Assembly (NCBI GenBank): GCA_023634235.1
Contig: JAMKCF010000006.1
Coordinates: 5,735,421-5,799,420, forward strand
Direction: 5' to 3'
Source of the DNA: Pisaster brevispinus
Taxonomy: Eukaryota > Echinodermata > Asteroidea > Forcipulatida > Asteriidae
Length of the DNA stretch: 64,000 nt
In this document: positions 9,361 through 20,200 of the stretch, piece after piece
How positions within the stretch are numbered: position 1 is the stretch's first letter
How the letters are laid out: each line of letters opens with the position of its first letter
Made by a program: the position numbers and the translations under genes
The notes under the pieces: model-generated
Told to the model about the DNA's origin: nothing
Databases searched by the model: none
What the model saw: only the letters and a program-made list of their open reading frames with translations

Positions 9361-12300
9361 AACGAAATAGTTTTAACTTGGTCGGCATGATGCGCAATAA
9401 TCTTCTGTCGATCGGTTTGACCGATAAACTCGTCTCAAGAAAAATCATTCGTTAACGTGGGTTTTATACAGATCGATCAATAAAACATTGTACAAAATCT
9501 ATCAAATTTGAATAGTGTTTGACCATTGATTGGTCAAGCAAGTACATACACCCAATAATAATAATAATAAGTAAATTGGTAAATAAATAAGTAAATTAAT
9601 CTAAAAATGAATGAATACATAAATTAATTAACAAGCAATTAACAAAATTAATAAATAAATACATTGTTGTTAGCCGTGCCAAAAGTCAATTAGTTGTTTT
9701 GTTTATCTTATTGGGGTCGTGTGAAAATAAATACATTGTTGTTATTGTTGCTGTTTGTTTATTTATTGTTTTCATACGGGGGAGGTTTTCCCTTTCAGTT
9801 TCTTTGAATATCTTTCTTTCTGCAAGTAATTAAGAAAATCTGAAATATTACAAATTATTGAGAAAGGGCATTCATCGACACTAGAATTAACGCAATTGGT
9901 TTATTCAGAAATGAACATTGTGCGTTGGTAAGCTGGGTACATTTGTTTTTTCTGTCTGCTAAGTTGAATGAAACTCTCTCTCTCTACAAATAGTTAGTTT
10001 AAAAACGACTTCCCGTTGCCAACTCCGCCATGATATGGCTTTATTCGCATCATTGAAATTGTATTGTAACCCTTCCCTATGGTGATGGGTGTAAGTTTCT
10101 TTCGTGGAATGAAACAACTGATCTAATCAAATCGAATCAAATCATGTCAAGTGAATTATTCAAAATTATAGTTTTTAAACAACTCCATATCCCGTTGAAA
10201 ATAAATAGTACAGTTATAATGATTGTGTCTAAAAAAAAAGTGTCAAAAGTGCATTAACAAACCCCACCCCCCCAAAAAAATATATATATATTTGCCTCTG
10301 ACGAAGGTCCGGTCTGGATCGAAAGCTAAGGCCATCTCCCCTACTAATTATATATATATATATATATAATAATAATTAAAAAAATTAAACAAATAATAAA
10401 AAATACCCGGACAAATAGAAGAGGAAACAAGGTCAAAATGCAAAAAAAAAAAAAATATGTTGACCTCTGAATTCCTTTTGTAGCCTTCTGGGGGAAATAA
10501 ACCAAATGATTGATTCAGGTTATAAGCACATCAATTATGACAACAGCCAACTAATAATTAGCTTATTATTAGCCACATAGTTATTATACGTAAGAACTAC
10601 CTGCTTCATTTCATCCAAGGTGGGCGTTGTATATACGTCAGTCATAATTTTTTTTGAGGATATTCCAATCACACTTAAACACAGTTTTAAAGGAAATTGT
10701 TTGTTGCAATTAACACTTGGCCCGTCTAATTAATGTTTAGTATAAGCGGGTTACTCATAGTGTTTACGGTTATTTACATATTGTTGTTGCAGGTCAAGAA
10801 ATACTACAGAATCATCAATCAGGCCTCATTATTGCACCCTGTGCCCCAAAAGTCTGTGGGAATGTCGATGTTTGAATGAAAAAAAATGAATAGATAAACA
10901 TATAATCGTGTCCCCGAAAAGGGGATAAATCAATGATTCAAGCGCCCCATTTGTGACCAAAGTAATAAAAAAGTGGCACGGTCAGGTTATTGATTATTCC
11001 GAAATAAACAAGTTTGCAAAGTTTACATCATTTTGAACCAAACATACAGAAATTATGAGGACAATAATATTGTGAACCAAAATTTGCCCCCACAACCCCC
11101 CCCCACAACCCCCCCCCACCACCACCAAATAACACACCAACAAAACAGGTTAATGGTAATCTGTGGTTTTTTTTTTTACTTAATCATGTAACACTTCTTG
11201 GTGAAATGAACAATTCAGGAAAGTTTCATACAACAATATCGTTTATGTTGTTGTGTTTTTCTTTCTGTGGGGACAACTTCACATCACAACTGACGTCAAC
11301 CTCAATGCGTGTACACAAACGAATCGTTATGCTCTCATCCGTTTCCTGTAGAACTGACAACTTTGATATACAAATAGCTATTTTCGCAGAGGTATTGCAT
11401 GAAAAATCCACCAATGGTAAAACGGTTTACGTTGGGAACTAAAAACAAAAAATGAGTTAATTTCAGTATCTCGGCATTATCTCGCGTCAATCAGCCATGT
11501 ACAAACGATCATGCTTTTGCAGGTATTTTTTGCGTTTATCCGTGGCGTAGTTTGTGAATGTTTTTCGTACTGAAATTAGGGTCAACAAACCTGACGGCCA
11601 CACTGGATTTTGTTTTCGTCAATGTTTTGAAACATTAAGCAAACATGTATCCGCAACCAGACAATTTAGGAAATTTGGGATGTTTATCTACACACCTCTT
11701 GATTTATTTGTCCTTGATACTGTTTTAGTATTGTTTTGCATTTGTTTTAACTCGCAAGGATAGAGCAGTGTTCTATTTGTTAATGAATGCCGCCCTCTGT
11801 CGGCTTTGCGGAAGCCATCCGCTCATAAAGACACAGGGGTCAAAATCACAACGCGGATGTTTCCCCACAGATCTTGGAAGCAACATCCGCGTTGTTTTAT
11901 ACCAAAGTAATTTATATGTTATTTACTCCCAATTTAATAACTCATCATTTAGGCCATCATTAACCCGTTTATTGAGCATGACATGTCATGATGCACTTGC
12001 GTGAGACATACACGGTTACAACAGCGCTATACAGTTGATGATGATGATGAAGAAATCTCAACAAAATTAATAAATAAAACTCCGTCACTCATTGCAGATG
12101 GGTTACTCGCCACAATAGGGTCAATTTATTTTTACAACTAAAAAGATTTTATAATGGTTTTCAAACTAAATGAATCAAAATTGTTGACAGTTTATGCTTG
12201 ATGAATATGACATGAAGTAAAGTCATTGGGTGTAATTATTTAGTTTCAATCAGAGCTGCTTAACTTAACCTAAAAGGTTACTGCTAATGGGTTGTGGTTT

Positions 12301-13617
12301 TGTCATATTTTGAATAGCTGGAGCACATTTCGAAATAATTTAAATAATAGCTTAATCCAATTGCTTTGCTACGTTATCATATTTAAGTTTCCCACTTCAA
12401 ATAGTCCACTGCCGTCCAATCTCCGTTCTTGGCAAAAATATAATAAAACTATTGAGTTTATTCATTCGCTCAGGGTTTTTTTTTGCAATTGTCGCACTTT
12501 TACAAATAATTACCATATCATGATGAAGAAAAGTGAAAGGGGGTAGTGGATGTCATAATTATTGCAAATGTAAGTAAGTTTAGCAAAAAATGCATCCGCT
12601 AGAAATCTTGAGACGCATACAAGACATGCTCACTATGGATAGGCTTACCGTCAGTGGAAGGTATAGTGTAAGACAGAGAGACAAACATTACTATGAGTCA
12701 CGGAGCCTGGCTGCCCGGGCATAAAGAATGCGACAGATTCACTGCCTACCTGCTCATGACAGAGGGCGCACTTTATGATCATGGCTGTGTACTGAGAGAG
12801 TTGCAGCATGGAGAGACCATTCATAGGTCATGTGGTTGCTGGACGCCAATTTCAGCCCAATCGTGTAGCATAACTTAATGTGCAGTCTCGACATGGCACC
12901 CTGGACCAAAACTTGTTTCTCATCGCAAAGATGTCGCGGCTTTCTCAATACCCAGCTCTGACCTGCCTCCAACTGTTGTACGAGTACAATGTGTTAGAAG
13001 TATGCTCTCGAGTATCCTATTGACGGTGGATGTTTAATAATATAAGCATTTTTTGGGATATTTACATCTTGAGATGAGACTCAAGTAAACAAAGTCTGTA
13101 CATGTACAAAACTCTTAATCGTATACAATTTACTTCCAAAGATGTAACACTTTCCTTAATTTTAAGTGAAATCTTCAGTCAACGGGCGGTTTTAACGCCA
13201 CCAAATTACACATAGTGCGACACATCACAAAAACAAGACTCAAGAAAAGTACTTCGCGTTGTTTGTTTATTTATTAGTTTGTTTGATTATTATTTTGTTT
13301 GTTTGTTTTGTTGCTTTTTTTGGCGCTGTTTGGTTGTGTTTCGAATAAAAAATACATAAGTACGTTCGCAAGTCCACCCAAAGTATACTAAATATGGACA
13401 CGAATGGTTTGCTTGTATGTTTGTTTGTTTGTTTGTCGGTTTTTCAAAGGAAAATTAATATAAATTTCCAAGCTCTAATTTTGCATTTTCAGGTGGAAGA
13501 AGAGGCAAGAGACGTTTAGCTGAAATACAAATATGCAGGTTCTCTGGAAAAAGGGAAGGATGAAGCAGTTTTTCTGAATTGAACATTATTGCACTTTGTG
13601 CTCAAGCTTAATTCTAG
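9361..13617. other. Intergenic between the insulin-like and kelch genes
   Basis: No gene is supported. Contents: AATA/AAATA simple repeats at 9550-9665 and 9720-9770; TA-rich patches at 10280-10300 and 10345-10375, the second next to GACGAAGGTCCGGTCTGGATCG (10300-10322), which resembles the hairpin-repeat arm at 4398; C-rich runs at 11085-11125; GATGATGATGATG at 12037-12050; TTTG-rich stretches at 13255-13320 and 13415-13437. Frames at 11206-11442 and 12693-12972 are open on one or both strands but show no recognisable domain. Confidence 0.4.
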
Positions 13618-13830
13618 ACGGTTAAGCCAGGGAGGTGACAGCCAGCTGGTGCGCAGTGTTGTGGAAGTCACAGTCCACGCCCGTCAGTGAATTACCATAC
13701 GATCGCACGACGGTATAGGTTTGTGGCTCCCAATGATACGACCCCCAGATCAGATCTAGTCTGGTGTCATCGTTGAAATCCTTCCCCGTATCGACCCCAA
13801 ATCTCCTCAACCTCCTTGCAGGTCACTCCC
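13618..13830 (-). other. Possible orphan terminal exon or gene fragment
   Basis: On the minus strand the frame from about 13822 to the stop near 13624 is open, relatively GC-rich and balanced in composition, unlike its surroundings. It encodes a stretch with DDTRLDLIWGSYHWEP and ends DFHNTAHQLAVTSLA. An AG acceptor-like site (CTGCAAG) lies near 13823. I do not recognise the family. It could be the last exon of an unseen gene, a pseudogene fragment, or a repeat-derived frame. It lies between two minus-strand genes. Confidence 0.25.
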
Positions 13831-13928
13831 ATGACCTCTAGTCCTTCTGTGGTAGGCTAAAATGACCGTATGGTTTCAAAGAGGGCACGAGAGGCTGTTG
13901 TTAACAACATGGTACCATTATGCAGGCC

Positions 13929-14066
13929 GGTGTGGCAGGAGATTCTGTCTGTCCCCCAGAGAATTCGGTCCCACATAGTACGAACAGAGTACTCTGATAG
14001 CGCCCTCTTTTGATCAACCTCCTTCGGCCCATTTGGGGGACAGATATCCCTATGACACCGGCCCCT
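13929..14066. mobile_element. Short MITE with ~30 bp terminal inverted repeats (copy 1)
   Basis: The left end CCGGTGTGGCAGGAGATTCT...GTCCCCC (about 13929-13960) is the imperfect reverse complement of the right end GGGGGACAGATATCCCTATGACACCGG (about 14038-14064). A related copy is at 47357-47528 in inverted orientation; both contain GATAGCGCCCTCTTT or its complement. Neither has coding capacity. Confidence 0.7.
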
Positions 14067-14853
14067 TTATGTAGCCCCAAAGTGTAGGACTTTGCTAATT
14101 TTCCTACTGTTTGCTTATCACGGGATGCTCTGTGTTGCTTGCCTGGTCTAACAAGGGATGTGATGAGGGGGTGGGGAGGGTCACAGTATAAATAAGAAAA
14201 TAAGGTGGTCTAACTGGTTAGTATAATACATGTTTTACGGAATTGCATGGTGGAAATCCGGACCAGTCGACCGTCAAGTTATTTGCCTGTGTCCTGTCAA
14301 GATTCTATTATGTCCACTACATTAGTGCCGGGTAAATACAATAAGTTGCCATTTAGTAAATAATTTTAATTGTACGCCTAGCTACCAACGTATTAGACGA
14401 AGAGGACTTGATTTAATCTTAAAAAGGCCCTTTTTAAAAGCGTTATTCCACTGATTATATCAACATAAAGAACTATTTGAATGGACAGCATCACTTTCTG
14501 CATAGCACCTCGGGTATCAGAATTATATCCCTCAATCAGTTTGGTCATCATTCCTAGCTCTAAACTGCTACGGTATTTGCATAATTGTTTGTTTTACTGT
14601 AATCTCTGCGATGGTAGAAAGCATTATTTATTGTACTAGTATCCACTTCATTACAACAAATCAGATCACATCTACGAACATCTAAATCACAGTTTGTGGA
14701 GCATTCGCAGTTACATAAGTTAAAAAAAACAACTATCTTTTGTGAAAAGTGTTCAACTGAATTGTGGTGTTTATTTTACATGTCGCTATAGGTCTTTCAG
14801 CTTTAAAATTAAGGTCTACTGTTTTTGTTTATGCCCTTTTGTTGTGTGGCTAC
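14067..14853 (-). terminator. Kelch gene 3' flank with candidate poly(A) signals
   Basis: On the minus strand AATAAA occurs at 14775-14770, about 80 nt after the kelch stop codon, and again at 14632-14627. Near 14205-14235 the plus strand has GGTGGTCTAACTGGTTAGTATA, which resembles a tRNA A box, but there is no B box at the right distance, so it is taken as a SINE remnant. Nothing else is seen. Confidence 0.45.
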
Positions 14854-17196
14854 TTAAGAGTTTTTGTTCAGACGTGCCAAGAGGCAGTAAAAAGGTGGCT
14901 GTAAGTTTGGCCATTCACCTTTGTCTTCGATCCAAGTGAAGTTCTCGACATCAAGTCGATATACTTTGCTCTGTATTACTCCCGCAGATTCCTCCCCCGT
15001 GTCACCACCAAACACGTAGAGTTTCCCGTTATGGTTGACCGCGCAGTAATTCACCTTTCCCTCCGGTAGCTCTGGGCCGAATCTCCACTCATTACGGTCG
15101 GGGTTGAAGATCTCCACGGACTTCAGCATGTTTTCAGGTTGTTTCTCACCGAGGGCTACGCTCCCTCCAAGCAAGTAGATCTCTCGATTTAGGACGGCAA
15201 CCCCTGAACTCGTGCGTGGCAGAATCATTGTGTTAAGGGAAGTCCATGAGTCGAAGCGTGGGTTGTAACATTGGACATTGTCTAAGATAGTATCGTTAGT
15301 CTCACCTCCCAAGGCGTAGAGCTTCCCACCAACAGCAGCGATGCAGTGACTCCTGGCAGCTTGAGGCATCGGTGTGACTTGACGCCAGACGTTCGTATTG
15401 ATGTTGTAGCACTCCATGCTGTTCAGGATCCCGTCCGTACTGGCTCCACCGGTTGCATAGATCATACCGTCTAGTACGGCCATGCTGAAATAGTTGCGAG
15501 GGATGTTCATTGCACCACGCGCTAGCCATTTCTTGTCAAAATGATCGTATTGGAACAGGCCCCCACGACGTTGTGCGAAGCGTCTGCCGCTAAACTCTTG
15601 CGGCGACCGACCAGCGACGAAGAGGTTGTTTTCCCCGGAGACGACACATTCGGCGTACTCTATCATATCGGGTAGTGGCTTGATTCTGTACAGGTCCGTC
15701 GTCCACGTCTCTGGTATGGACTCCGTGTGGTGCGTTAGGAAGACGAACATGTCCTTGACAGGCATCCCTCTCCTGGTGTTTGTGTTCAACTTGCTGAGGT
15801 CCAAGTCCTGACGGCGGTCTCTCAGAACGTGGTACTGCAGGGCAGCGTCGATCAGATGCTGCACCGACTTATTATGGACGATAAGTCGATCTCTCTCTAC
15901 CACGTCGTGAATGTAATATGGGCTTATTAGAGCAAATCTCACGTGGCTTATGACGTCAAGGAGATCGCCACGTCTGTTGTCGAGATCGTCCCTGACCCAA
16001 GAGATAGAAGCTTCATACAGTGTCTCCTCTTGATCGACATTGAGGTCATCGCGGCTCAGAAGGTCAATCAGTCGATCTTTGCTGAGCTGTAGGAACTCGT
16101 CTTCTTTGCAGACTTCAGTGAAGCTATCACTGATCATGTCAATGGCAAGCTCCTGCAGACGGGTACAGTCATGGGCAACGGCAAAAAAGTAGATTCCGAT
16201 GCAGTTTGACAGAGTCACGTGTCTTTCCAAGAAGTGTGCGCATGCGTCTCGAAGGCTATCCATTTGGAACATGTTGACCGCCAGCAGGAGGCCCTGTACG
16301 TTGTCTTCGTTAATCTCAATAGTTGTAGTGTAGATATAGTCTAAGACAAGACGTAACGAAGGAGTATCAACCACACCTATGCTTATCCTCTCCTGTCTAC
16401 TCTCCACCAGATCTGCAGTGAACATGGCGTGGAAGTAGGGACTCGAAGACGCCAGGACGCAACGGTGACACGGGAACTCTTCGTCACCCACACAGAGAAC
16501 AACATCGACCAACTGTCTATCCTTATAGAGCGCCTGCAGTCCCGACACGAGGGAGGCCGTTTGCTTTTCATCTGTGAACTTATACTTGTCTGGGAAACTG
16601 CCGAGTGAACTTTGCCGCGAAATGGTCTTAGATGTGCTGCCCTCTCGGGAAGGTTTTTTCTCCAACACGGGCTTTGCTGTAAAGGTTGTAGCCACACCAG
16701 TATTATATGGTGACGAGGATCTCGCTCCCCGGGATTCCACGCTGTAGGAACCCACCCCGGATGCGGCACCGTAAGCGGTAGCGGATCGATCCCCGTAGCT
16801 CAAGGTTGAGCCTGTGTACTGAGACGCTGTACTGGACGGATTCATGTAACTGGAACCCGAAGATGGATACTGTGCGGCAGTACTTGATGCGATGGGGTAC
16901 GTCGACGCTGTTACCGATGCCCGGGCCGTCAATGGCGAAGCCGTACCTGAGGACGACTCCGCGGGTGTGGTGTGAGTCGATGAAGAGGACGTCCCGGTCA
17001 CACTGGGTGTATTGGCGGCCAACCCCTCAGAGCGGGTGAGCGGACGACGGTCAGACCGAGGACGGTATGGTGACATGCTGTAGTCCTCACTCAGATCTCT
17101 CAAAGAGGAAGCAAGGGCCTCCAGTGTATTGGGGTCCATGCTTCGGGGCCTATTGTTGCTATCCATTGAGGGTGATCGTCTGGTGTGGATAGACAT
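14854..17196 (-). CDS. BTB-BACK-kelch (KLHL-type) protein, probable substrate adaptor
   Basis: The 780-codon open frame is a single large exon. Residues 1-205 are Ser/Thr-rich and probably disordered. A BTB domain follows at about 219-326 (LVDVVLCVGDEEFPCHRCVL, SSPYFHAMFT), with LVE at 263-265 matching the phi-x-E element used by KLHL proteins to bind cullin-3. A BACK domain spans about 331-433. Kelch blades cover about 515-775, with the diagnostic Gly-Gly doublets at 583, 630, 677 and 730. The family's usual role is to recruit substrates to a CUL3-RBX1 ubiquitin ligase; I cannot name the substrate or the vertebrate orthologue. The frame stays open upstream of the chosen Met to an acceptor (TTTTTGCAG, exon from 17279), so a more upstream coding exon is possible. 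Confidence 0.92.
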   Translation of the reverse strand: MSIHTRRSPSMDSNNRPRSMDPNTLEALASSLRDLSEDYSMSPYRPRSDRRPLTRSEGLAANTPSVTGTSSSSTHTTPAESSSGTASPLTARASVTASTYPIASSTAAQYPSSGSSYMNPSSTASQYTGSTLSYGDRSATAYGAASGVGSYSVESRGARSSSPYNTGVATTFTAKPVLEKKPSREGSTSKTISRQSSLGSFPDKYKFTDEKQTASLVSGLQALYKDRQLVDVVLCVGDEEFPCHRCVLASSSPYFHAMFTADLVESRQERISIGVVDTPSLRLVLDYIYTTTIEINEDNVQGLLLAVNMFQMDSLRDACAHFLERHVTLSNCIGIYFFAVAHDCTRLQELAIDMISDSFTEVCKEDEFLQLSKDRLIDLLSRDDLNVDQEETLYEASISWVRDDLDNRRGDLLDVISHVRFALISPYYIHDVVERDRLIVHNKSVQHLIDAALQYHVLRDRRQDLDLSKLNTNTRRGMPVKDMFVFLTHHTESIPETWTTDLYRIKPLPDMIEYAECVVSGENNLFVAGRSPQEFSGRRFAQRRGGLFQYDHFDKKWLARGAMNIPRNYFSMAVLDGMIYATGGASTDGILNSMECYNINTNVWRQVTPMPQAARSHCIAAVGGKLYALGGETNDTILDNVQCYNPRFDSWTSLNTMILPRTSSGVAVLNREIYLLGGSVALGEKQPENMLKSVEIFNPDRNEWRFGPELPEGKVNYCAVNHNGKLYVFGGDTGEESAGVIQSKVYRLDVENFTWIEDKGEWPNLQPPFYCLLARLNKNS

Positions 17197-17279
17197 CCAG
17201 AAATGGGTTCCTCCAGTATGGGAAAGACTATAGCGAAGCTTTGACGTCTGGAAACCTGCCCGAAGTGAAATGCAAGGCC
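17197..17279 (-). other. Upstream extension of the kelch exon to its splice acceptor
   Basis: These 83 nt are open in the kelch frame and begin just after a good polypyrimidine-CAG acceptor. No in-frame ATG lies inside. They are either 5' UTR or coding sequence continued from an upstream exon that I could not identify. Confidence 0.5.
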
Positions 17280-20200
17280 CTGCAAAAACACAACATAAAA
17301 GGCATAGTTAAGAATCTTGAAGTTGATTCCTTATTCGAGGTATATTTGAGACACATTTGACACTGCTATGTTGTTTTCTTTTTTTATATCCTTCTAGCAC
17401 TTCTGCTAGTCTTGATGTAGATTTTGTATATTTAAGAAGGAAAGATTGACCTGCGCAATTTCCAACTCGACATTTGAGGGAAGCTTTTATGCATTGGGAA
17501 ACTGCAAGCTAACCTATTAACATTTGGCTATTTTAATTGTTCCCAAAGAGAACGCGACTCCCTAGGAAAGATTGACCGCCTCCAATCTGCGCTGCACTAC
17601 CGAACGTTGTTTAAAAAAACAATGCATTCTCTCACTTGTACACGTTAAAAGCTACGGAAATCCACATTTGTTCCATCCCACTTTTTGTCCATGGTCGAGT
17701 CCCCACCCCCAACCACCTCCACTACTAAGTATGTAGAATCGCAATTAAAGGTGTTATTGGTGTTTTGGAGAAATTATTTTCAAATTAACTGTGCAAGTCT
17801 CGCCCGTATCGAAAACGAAAAAACAACTCGAATACACCCAAAGTAATGTTTTGTGAATACGATTTCAGTTTGTTTCAAATACTTTGTTAAAATAAACATC
17901 GAAACAAAATTTAAACTTGGGATGAGGGTTTTTGTTTTTGTTTTAAAACTCCATTTGCCAATCGCGCCGGAATCTGTGAAGAAAAAAATGCTTACAATTG
18001 TCTAGTCAACCAAATTAAGCAGGATACCAGTCACAGGTTGTACCTGTGAGAAGGCATTTTTGCTGGTCTCCTGATCCTGTCCAGCCTTCTTTCGTTGTGC
18101 TTGGCTATCTGTTATGGTTAATATGCAGTGCCATCAAAATTGGCACAGGGCTCACTTTCATAGAGCTGCTGAAGCAGAGACTGTCGAGCAGGATACCAGT
18201 CACAGAACATTTCTGTGAAATGGCTTTTTTTTTGGAGGGGGTATCCTGATTCTGATAAGCATTATTAATTTTACGACATTAACTTTCTGTTCCAACCCAG
18301 TAACTATTTGTATTTTGTTTTATTCATTATCACTATTTTATATATATATTTGTTTACAGTTCTATTTAAAATTAAAGTTCATTAGATGAGGAGATAGACT
18401 CATCCTTGGTCTCAGGTTTTTATCCTTCAACCACGATTAGAATTAGTTTTAAAATTATGATTGGTTAAATGTTATTTAAACAAAATTTTACATATTTTTT
18501 ATTAAAATAGTTTCAACAATTTTAAATTCAAGAAGTGAGACAATGACTGAGGTAAAAAAAAAATACGAATCAATTTTTGTTCTTTCTTTTTTACTTTAAC
18601 TACCAAACATTCGCTGTATTGAATACCATAACGATTTTGTCAGGCTCTGCCGTCTCGTTTTCTGCTTTAAATTTGCAATATTCCTGGAAGATATCTTTCG
18701 CCCCTTTAAATTTTTATTTTTGTGCAAATTGTATATTTTGTTCGATTTTTTATTTCTTTGTAATCCGTACTTTTTACAACACCATTTTATCCACATGCAC
18801 ATTTATTCTTGGCGCAGCCCAACAAAACATACCCCAGTACGTCGTGAGTAAAAGTAACAATCCGTTATTATTCAATTGTAATTCAAAGTAGCCAAATCAA
18901 GACACGTAACAACATTCCTTGCTATATTTTACCAGAAGATGTTTGCATTGTTATGTAAACGAGTTGCTTGCGCTTTTTCACCCAATGCTGCTGCGCTATG
19001 TATGTTGGTTGCCGTAGTATGGTGTACACAGTGGACATCATTGATGGCGTCATGGTGCTGTCTAACACAGTATTACACCTGGAGTTAGGACGTCGCGATT
19101 CTGAACATTCCACTTGTCACCAAAAAATAACAATACAAAATCTTCAAAATGGCGTGTAGAATTAACCCAAGGATGTGTACAGAGTTTAATTTAATACCAG
19201 TGACGACTTTTTTTCGCCGGCGAGTTGCTTTAGAACTACGGGAAAACAAAGTTCTTTAGACCGTAATGGGCTTCGAGGAACCCGCGTTACAATGGACTAG
19301 TTTTCCTGTTGAGCTCTCAGCATGCTTGCGAGCTCCTTGGAGGTATGGTAGTCACAGTCCCTTGTGTCAATCAATATTGATAAACTTTCGTTATCAATTC
19401 GCTGATGGACTAAAGTTGTGTCAAAAGATGAGAAATAAAGATATAAACCTATTATATAATGTGAACTGCATTATTGGTTAGTGATTAAGTGCGGGGAAAG
19501 ACTGGAGTATCTGGAACAAGTTAACCAATGAGAAATGTTGCTTCTCATAACCCGTGATGGAATGGCAGATGAGGCAACCTGGTTATTAGAGTTGAAGATC
19601 TATGGGTTGTGTGTTTTGGTTTCATCTATGGCTCTAGCTGGTCGTCAAAGTTAACAAGCTATGAGGGAAAAGAAACGGTAAGCAAAGATCTAACCCCATT
19701 TTCCTCCCAGTTTTCTAGCACCCCATGTACAGGGTAATTGAATGAAAACTTGTTGATGTTGTCTACTTGTATTGCTTCCATTGGTGATGTCACAAGATGT
19801 CTTTTGATTTGGATTTTCGTTCAATGCATATTGGTCGCATCCAATGATGCAGAGTTGTAGTTTTGTCTCTGTTATCTTTGGAACTTTCCCGTGGTCGTGT
19901 TAAACATTATTATGTTGTCGTGCTTTCCTTAATCCATTAACACGCGACTGCGATAGACCACTAAGTTATGAACTTACTTCATTGTTGTTGCTATGTTTAT
20001 AATTTGTGTTTATATTGGGTAAAACAGCAGCATTCACACAAAGAAACTTAGGGACAACCTTAAACTTTTCAAATAAAGAGTTTTAAAATGTACAAAATAA
20101 ATAAAATTTTAAACAAATAAACAAACAACAATGAAGTCAATTTAATTGTATGCTACTCCCGACTCAAGATTCAATCTTGCCAGTATGACCTTCTAACCTT

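Noticed and set aside
15302..17039. Open frames overlapping the kelch exon (15302-15529, 16383-16769, 16806-17039)
   Set aside because: They are shadows of the kelch reading frame, whose domain content is unambiguous.
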